From Dactylorhiza incarnata (Eukaryota; Streptophyta; Magnoliopsida; Asparagales; Orchidaceae): a stretch of DNA of 64,000 bases. Shown in pieces: positions 56,667 through 64,000 of this stretch; the first letter of the stretch is position 1, and every line of letters starts with the position of its first letter. The stretch spans positions 77,501 to 141,500 of the forward strand of contig JAWHQI010000999.1 of the NCBI GenBank assembly GCA_033032865.1, written 5' to 3'. The position numbers and the translations under genes were made by a program. Under the pieces are notes generated by a model. That model was not told the DNA's origin, ran no database searches, and saw only the letters and a list, made by a program, of their open reading frames with translations.

Positions 56667-57499
56667 TGTTTACCCGGAAAACCGCTTCTCGGGTTGGACC
56701 ATTCTCGGACCGGGCGAACTGCTAGGTCAGGCCGCTAGTTTGCAGGATCAGTGGCTCTTAGTTCAAGGTAAGCCAGGCCAGGTGGTCTGACGTCATTTTC
56801 GGACCGCCCCCAAGGGTGAAGATCGTCAAGGGCCAGGGCAAAAAGGCTATTTGCGGTCTCAGGTAGGAGACCGCGCGGGTTGTGCCATAGAAACTCAAGG
56901 TTCAAGCCCGGAGAACAAGGCGCGGTTTCAGATCAGAGACTATCAGGGTTGCCTCGTGAAGATCAGCCAAGCCATGTCCAGAAGGCAGACCGCGGTCTCA
57001 AGCCAGAGGCCGCTCGGTCTGCATCATTGACTTGGTCCCGGTATCTTCAGCCTCAGGTCAGACGGGTCGGAAGACCAAGCCGCCAAGCCGCGCGGCTTCT
57101 TTCTTTTTCTTCTTTGTGCATCCCGTCACCGCCTGCCCGTTTCTCCTGTACCCGGGCAGGTGGTAATTATAACCCTGCCCATTCGGGCAGGCCCCCAAGC
57201 CTATAAATAGGGGGCGGCACTGTTCACAAGACACACACACTCGAATCCAAGAGCTCGCTTGTCTGAGTTGCGGTCTCGAGTTTCCCGTCTTGCGAACTGT
57301 TTGACCGGCCGGCTTCTACTTTCCTGCAATTGTAACCGCTACTTTTCAATCAAAGGAAAGCCCGTCGCAGGAGTGGCATTTGCCGCGGCGGGCGAAGTCT
57401 GGCCTCGACCGCTGCTAGTGGTCTGAATTCTCTAACCAAATAGTAGCCGATAATCCGCAACCCTCGATTTCTTTCGGAGGCGCACTTTTGAATCGAACA
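56667..57499 (+). repeat. Tat-C 3' LTR
   Basis: 833 bp, TGTTTACCCGG..GAATCGAACA, followed by the TTTTA target copy. Its R-U5 part has several private changes (for example GCTAGTGGTC for GCTAGCGGTC) that neither the 5' LTR nor the duplicated tail at 59362-59697 shares. Confidence 0.93.
57202..57209 (+). promoter_or_regulatory. LTR TATA box (Tat-C 3' LTR)
   Basis: TATAAATA facing outward into the satellite, so the 3' LTR could transcribe the adjacent array. Confidence 0.7.
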
Positions 57500-59361
57500 T
57501 TTTAGGAATGAGCTCGAAGCCCTACATTCATTGAAGCAAAAGTTTTACCCATTGTAGCTCATTTAGTTGTCGATATATAGCGGGTTGCACTGGTAATGCG
57601 AAATTATCTCCAAATGACACATAAACTTGAAACAGCCATAACTTTTGATCAGGTTGTCTGATTTTTGCTCACAAAACCTCTTCGAAATGAGCTTCGAGCC
57701 ATAAATTCAATGGAGAGCAAGTTTTACCCAATCTAGTTCATTTATTGTTCGATATACATTGAGTTGTAGTGGTAATGTGAGATTTAGCTCCAACTGGCAC
57801 CTACTTCAAACAGCTATAACTTTTGATCTGGTTGTCCGGATTTTGCCCAAAACACCTTTTCGCAATGAGCTCAGAGCCATACATCCTATGGAGAATAGGA
57901 TTTACTCGATCGAGTTCATTTAGAGGTCGGTGGATAGTGGATTACAGTGGAAATAAGGGATTTTGCTCCAATTGACACCTAAACTTAAAACATCCATAAA
58001 TTTGATCCGGTTGTCAGATTTTTGCCCACAACACCTTTTCGGAATGAGATCGGAGCACTGCATCCAATTGACAATAAGTTTTACCCATTCTAGTTCATTT
58101 AGTGGTTGATCTAAAGTGGGTTGCAGTGATAATGTGGGATTTAGCTCCAAATGACACATAAACTTCAAACAGACAGAACTCTTGATCCAGTTGCCCAATT
58201 TTTGCCCACAATACCTTTTAGAATGAGCTCGGAGGCCTACATCCAGTGGAGAGTAGGATATAACCATTCAAGTTCATTTATTGTTCGATATACAGTGGGT
58301 TCCAGTGGTTATGCGGGTTGGTAAGAAGGTATTTAGCTTGAAAGGAGACCTAATCTTCAAATATCCGTAACTTTTGATCCGGTTGTCCGATTTTCGCCCA
58401 CAATACCTTTTCGGAATGAGATCGGAGCCAAAAATCCAATGAAGAACAATTTTAACCCATTCAAGTTCATTTAGAGGTCGATATACAATGGGTTGTACTG
58501 GTAATACTAGATTTCGCTCCAAATGACACATAAATTTCAAAATGAAAGAATTTTAGATGCGATTTGTAGTGAAAGTAAGAGATTTAGCTATAAATGACAC
58601 TCAAACTTTAAACATCAATAACTTTTGATCCGGTAATCTGATTTTACCCCCATAACACCTTTTAGGAATGAGCTCGGAGCCCTACATTCATTGAAGCACA
58701 AGTTTTACACATTGCAGCTCATTTAGTTGTCGATATATAGCGGGTTGCACTGGTAATTCGAAATTTAGCTCCAAATGACACCTAAACTTGAAACAGCCAT
58801 AACTTTTGATCAGGTTGTCTGATTTTTGCTCACAAAACCTCTTCGAAATGAGCTCCGAGCCATACATTCAATGGAGAGCAAGTTTTACTCAATCTAGTTC
58901 ATTTAGTGGTCGATATACATTGAGTTGTAGTGGTAATGTGGGATTTAGCTCCAACTGGCACCTAAACTTCAAACAGCTATAACTTTTGATCCGGTTGTTT
59001 GGATTTTGCCCAAAACAACTTTTCGCAATGAGCTCAGAGCCATACATCCTATGGAGAATAGGATTTACTCGATCGAGTTCATTTAGAGTTCGGTGGATAG
59101 TGGATTGCAGTGGAAATGAGAGATTTTGCTCCAATTGACACCTAAACTTAAAACATCCATAAATTTGATCTGGTTGATAGATTTTTGCCCACAACACCTT
59201 TTCGAATGAGATCGGAGCCCTGTATCCAATGGACAACAAGTTTTACCCATTCTAGTTCATTTAGTGGTTGATCTACAGTGGGTTGCAGTGGTAATGTGGG
59301 ATTTAGCTCCAAATGACACATAAACTTCAAACAGACAGAACTCTTGATCCAGTTGCCCAAT
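57500..59361 (+). repeat. Satellite after Tat-C
   Basis: Same higher-order satellite, in register with the sequence left of 35721. Private variants (AGCTCGAAGCC, ATTGTAGCTC, GGATTACAGTGG, GATCTAAAGTGG) recur in the block starting 59698. Confidence 0.95.
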
Positions 59362-59697
59362 AGCTCCCAAGCCTATAAATAGGCAGGCCCCCAAGCCTAT
59401 AAATAGGGGGCGGCACTGTTCATTAAGACACACACACTCGAATCCAAGAGCTCGCTTGTCTGAGCTGCGGTCTCGAGTTTCCCGTCTTGCGAACTGTTTG
59501 ACCCGGCCGGCTTCTACTTTCCTGCACTTGTAACCGCTACTTTTCAATCAAAGGAAAGCCCGTCGCAGGAGTGGCATTTGCCGCGGCGGGCGAAGTCTGG
59601 CCTCGACCGCTGCTAGCGGTCTGAATTCTCTAACCAAATAGTAACCGATAATCCGCAACCCTCGATTTCTTTCGGAGGCGCACTTTTGAATCGAACA
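59362..59697 (+). repeat. Duplicated LTR tail embedded in satellite
   Basis: Matches about 57190-57499: TATA region to LTR end GAATCGAACA, then the same TTTTAGGAATGAGC flank. The left join is CCAGTTGCCCAA|TAGCTCCCAAGCC, and the CCCAAGCCTATAAATAG block occurs twice in a row. It is not an independent solo LTR, because it lacks the 5' part and shares its flank with the Tat-C 3' LTR. Confidence 0.9.
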
Positions 59698-62600
59698 TTT
59701 TAGGAATGAGCTCGAAGCCCTACATTCATTGAAGCACAAGTTTTACCCATTGTAGCTCATTTAGTTGTCGATATATAGCGGGTTGCACTGGTAATGCGAA
59801 ATTTAGCTCCAAATGACACATAAACTTGAAAAGAGCCATAACTTTTGATCAGGTTGTCTGATTTTTGCTCACAAAACCTCTTCGAAATGAGCTTCGAGCC
59901 ATACATTCAATGGAGAGCAAGTTTTACCCAATCTAGTTCATTTATTGTTCGATATACATTGAGTTGTAGTGGTAATGTGGGATTTAGCTCCAACTGGCAC
60001 CTACTTCAAACAGCTATAACTTTTGATCTGGTTGTCGGGATTTGCCCAAAACCCTTTTCGCAATGAGCTCAGAGCCATACATCCTATTGGAGAATAGGAT
60101 TTACTCGATCGAGTTCATTTAGAGGTCGGTGGATAGTGGATTACAGTGGAAAATAAGGAATTTTGCTCCAATTGACACCTAAACTTAAAACATCCATAAA
60201 TTTGATCCGGTTGTCAGATTTTTGCCCACAACACCTTTTCGGAATGAGATCGGAGCACTGCATCCAATGACAATAAGTTTTACCCATTCTAGTTCATTTA
60301 GTGGTTGATCTAAAGTGGGTTGCAGTGGTAATGTGGGATTTAGCTCCAAATGACACATAAACTTCAAACAGACAGAACTCTTGATCCAGTTGCCAATTTT
60401 TGCCCAGAATACCTTTTAGAATGAGCTCGGAGGCCTACATCCAGTGGAGAGTAGGATATAACCATTCATTTATTGTTCGATATACAGTGGGTTCCAGTGG
60501 TTATGCGGGTTGGTAATATTGTATTTAGCTTGAAAGGAGACCTAATCTTCAAATATCCGTAACTTTTGATCCGGATGTCCGATTTTCACCCACAATACCT
60601 TTTCGGAATAAGATCGGACCCCAAAATCCAATGGAGAACAATTTTTACCCATTCAAGCTTTTTTAGAGGTCGATATACGATGGGTTGTACTGGTAATACT
60701 ACATTTAGCTCCAAATGACACATAAATTTCAAAATGAAAGAATTTTAGATGCGGTTTGTAGTGAAAGTAAGAGATTTAGCTACAAATGACTCTCAAACTT
60801 AAAACATCAATAACTTTTGATTCGGTTGTCTGATTTTTCCCCCCACAATACCTTTTAGGAATGAGCTCGGAGCTCTATATTCATTGAAGCACAAGTTTTA
60901 CCCATTGCAGCTCATTTAGTTGTTGATATATAGCGGGTTGCACTGGTAATGCGAAATTTAGCTCCAAAGACACCTAAACTTGAAACAACCATAACTTTTG
61001 ATCAGGTTATTTGATTTTTGGTCACAAAATCTCTTCGAAATGAGCTCCGAGTCATACATTCAAGGGAGAGCAAGTTTTACCCAATCTAGTTCATTTAGTG
61101 GTCGATATACATTGAGTTGTAGTGGCAATGTGGGATTTAGCTCCAACTGGCACCTAAACTTCAAACAGCTATAACTTTTTGATCCGGTTGTCCGGATTTT
61201 GCCCAAAACACCTTTTCACAATGAGATCAGAGCCATACATCCTATGGATAATAGGATTACTCGATTGAGTTCATTTAGAGGTCAGTGGATAGTGGATTGC
61301 AGTGGAAATGAGGGATTTGCTCCAATTGACACCTAAACTTAAAACATCCATAAATTTGATCCGGGTTGTCAGATTTTTGCCCACAACACCTTTTCAGAAT
61401 GAGATCGGAGCACTGCATCCAATGGACAACAAGTTTTACCCATTCTAGTTCGTTTAGTGGTTGATCTACAGTGGATTGCAGTGGTAATGTGGGATTTAGC
61501 TCCAAATGACACATAAACTTCAAACAGACAGAACTCTTAATCCAGTTGCCCAATTTTTGCCCACAATACCTTTTAGAATGAGCTCGGAGCCCTTCATCCA
61601 ATGCAGAGTAGGATATAACCATTCAAGTTCATTTATTGTTCGATATACAGTGGGTTCCAGTTGTTATGCGGGTTGGTAAGAAGGTATTTAGCTTGAAAGG
61701 AGACCTAATCTTCAAATATCCGTAACTTTTGATCCGGTTGTCCGATTTTCGCCCACAATACCTTTTCGGAATGAAATCGGAGCCCAAAATCCAATGGAGA
61801 ACAATTTTAACCCATTCAAGCTCGTTTAGAGGTCGATATACAATGGGTGGACTGGTAATACTAGATTTAGCTACAAATAACACATATATTTCAAAATGAA
61901 AGAATTTTAGATACGGTTTGTAGTGAAAGTATGAGATTTAGCTACAAATGACACTCAAACTTTAAACATCAATAAATTTTGATCCGGTTGTCTGATTTTA
62001 CCCCCATAACACCTTTTAGGAATGAGCTCGGAGCACTACATTTATTGAAGCACAAGTTTTACCCATTGCAGCTCATTTAGTTGTCGATATATAGCAAGTT
62101 GCACTGGTAATGCGAAATTTAGCTCCAAATGACACCTAAACTTGAAACAGCAATAACGATCAGGTTATCTGATTTTTGCTCACAACCCCTCTTCGAAATG
62201 AGCTTCGAGCCATACATTCAATGGAGAGCAAGTTTTACCCAATCTAGTTCATTTATTGGTCGATATACATTGAGTTGTAGTGGTAATGTGGGATTTAGCT
62301 CCAACTGGCACCTAAACTTCAAACAACTATAACTTTTGATCCGGTTGTCCGGATTTTGCCCAAAACACCTTTTCGCAATGAGCTCAGAGCCATACATCCT
62401 ATGGAGAATAGGATTTACTTGATCGAGTTCATTTAGAGGTCGGTGGATAGTGTATTGCAGTGGAAATGAGAGATTTTGCTCCAATGACACCTAAACTTAA
62501 AACATCCATAAATTTGATCCGGTTGTCAGATTTTTGCCCACAACACCTTTTCGGAATGAGATCGGAGCACTGCATCCAATGGACAATAAGTTTTACCCAT

Positions 62601-64000
62601 TCTAGTTCTTTTAGTGGTTGATCTACAGTGGGTAGCAGTGGTAATGTGGGATTTAGCTCCAAATGACAGATAAACTTCAAACAGACATAACTCTTGATCC
62701 AGTTGCCCAATTTTTGCCCGCAATACCTTTTAGAATGAGCTCGGAGGCCTAAATCCAGTGGAGAGTAGGATATAACCATTCAAGTTCATTTATTGTTTGA
62801 TATACAGTGGGTTCCAGTGGTTATGCGGGTTGGTAATAAGGTATTTAGCTTGAAAGGAGACCGAATCTTCAAATATCCGTAACTTTGATCCGGTTGTCCG
62901 ATTTTTCGCCCACAATACCTTTTCAGAATGAGATCGGAGCCCAAAATCCAATGGAGAACAATTTTTACCCATTCAAGCTCGTTTAGAGGTCGATATACAA
63001 TGGGTTGTACTGGTAATACTATATTTAGCTCCAAATGACACATAAATTTCAAAATGAAAGAATTTTAGATGCGGTTTGTAGTGAAAGTAAGAGATTTAGC
63101 TAGAAATACCACTCAAACTTAACACATCAATAACTTTTGATTCGGTTGTCTAATTTTTCCCCCACAACACCTTTTAGGAATGAGCTCGGAGCCCTACATT
63201 CATTGAAGCACAAGTTTTACCCATTGCAGCTCATTTAGTTGTCGATATATAGCGGGTTGCACTGGTAATGCGAAATTTAGCTCCAAAGACACTTAAACTT
63301 GAAACAGCAATAACTTTTGATCAGGTTGTCTGATTTTTGCTCACAAAACCTCTTCGAAATAAGCTCCGAGCCATACATTCAATGGAGAGCAAGTTTTACC
63401 CAATCTAGTTCATTTAGTGGTCGATATACATTGAGTTGTAGTGGTAATGTGGGATTTAGCTCCAACTGGCACCTAAACTTCAAACAGCTATAACTTTTGA
63501 TCCGGTTGTCCGGATTTTGCCCAAAACACCTTTTCGCAATGAGCTCAGAGCCATACACCCTATGGAGAATAGGATTTACTTGATTGAGGTCATTTAGAGG
63601 TCGGTGGATAGTGGATTGCAGTGGAAATTAGGGATTTTGCTCCAATTGACACATAAACTTAAAACATCCATAAATTTGATCCGGTTGTCAGATTTTTGCC
63701 CACAACACCTTTTCAGAATGAGATCGGAGCCCTGCATCCAATGGACAACAAGTTTTACCCATTCTAGTTCGTTTAGTGGTTGATCTACAGTGGGTTGCAG
63801 TGGTAATGTGGGATTTAGCTCCAAATGACACATAAACTTCAAACAGACATAACTCTTGATCCAGTTGCCCAATTTTTGCCCACAATACCTTTTAGAATGA
63901 GCTCGGAGGCCTACATCCAGTGGAGAGTAGGATATAACCATTCAAGTTCATTTATTGTTCGATATACAGTGGGTTCCAGTGGTTATGCGGGTTGGTAAGA
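59698..64000 (+). repeat. Satellite to right edge
   Basis: Higher-order satellite in the same orientation; unit markers at about 60743, 61905 and 63063 give 1,162 and 1,158 bp. The first about 1.86 kb (59698 to about 61555) is the second copy of the tandem duplication with 57500-59361. The array continues beyond the window. Confidence 0.94.

Larger units (their letters stand above)
35721..57499 (+). mobile_element. Tat-C: plus-strand Ty3/gypsy (Tat) element, TSD TTTTA, split by Tat-D
   Basis: The left flank ends ACACCTTTTA and the right flank begins TTTTAGGAATGAG, so a satellite box is duplicated as TTTTA around a 21.8-kb block. Both outer LTRs are plus-oriented, 833 bp long and nearly identical, so they belong to one element. 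The Tat-C parts are 35721-38652 (5' LTR, gag, start of protease) and 48572-57499 (archaeal RNase H, integrase, 3' region, antisense genes, 3' LTR). Everything between is the nested minus-strand Tat-D. The rest of protease, RT and RNase H of Tat-C is missing. Confidence 0.92.

Noticed and set aside
56667..57499. Solo LTR
   Set aside because: The target duplication, equal length and high similarity to 35721-36553 show that it is the 3' LTR of Tat-C.
223..57499. Endogenous pararetrovirus or envelope gene
   Set aside because: No movement protein, coat protein or envelope-like frame with a signal and membrane segment was seen; the extra genes are antisense and of PF04195-like or coiled-coil type.
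5976..64000. CRISPR array or prokaryotic repeats
   Set aside because: The repeats have no unique spacers and are eukaryotic satellite DNA.

Overview
This window is plant nuclear heterochromatin. It has no recognisable host gene, no structural RNA gene and nothing bacterial. It consists of a higher-order satellite array into which LTR retrotransposons have inserted, followed by nesting, deletion, inversion and duplication. The satellite layout plus Ty3/gypsy elements of the Tat lineage (RNase H followed by a second, archaeal-type RNase H) indicate a flowering plant and probably (peri)centromeric DNA. I cannot name the species.

Layout. 1-222: gag scrap on the + strand. 223-5975: Tat-A, minus strand, 5' LTR on the right, integrase cut off at 222/223. 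5976-18231: satellite, monomers of about 180 bp in a six-monomer unit of about 1,160 bp. 18232-33816: Tat-B, minus strand, inserted in the satellite with 5-bp target duplication TAGAG. It carries a 5'-truncated Ty1/copia element (18515-23351) whose arrival and a later deletion removed most of the Tat-B 3' LTR and its first antisense gene. 33817-35720: satellite. 35721-57499: Tat-C, plus strand, with two 833-bp LTRs and target duplication TTTTA, split by the nested minus-strand Tat-D (38653-48571). The Tat-D 5' half and the Tat-C protease-RT-RNase H part were deleted together, leaving two head-to-head copies, a long inverted repeat. 57500-64000: satellite, including a tandem duplication of about 2.2 kb that copied the tail of the Tat-C 3' LTR.

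How the Tat elements are built: 5' LTR, one gag-protease-RT-RNase H-archaeal RNase H-integrase frame, a conserved 3' region holding four large hairpins and a set of roughly 80-bp GC-stem repeats, then two genes on the opposite strand, then the 3' LTR. Antisense gene 1 encodes a basic, coiled-coil protein. Antisense gene 2 encodes a protein resembling the 'putative gypsy type transposon' family (PF04195), followed by a coiled coil, an acidic Ser-rich tail and a Lys-rich C-terminus. Each antisense gene has a TATA-like box shortly before its start, and gene 2 has two small GT-AG introns kept in all three copies. All gypsy copies are disabled by stops and frameshifts. The copia polyprotein is open for 1,215 codons but lacks its 5' LTR and gag N-terminus.

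Most interesting points: the spliced antisense gene with its own promoter-like box; the hairpin array with compensatory changes and G.U pairs that hold only in the sense strand; the inverted Tat-D/Tat-C pair; and the LTR-satellite tandem duplication.
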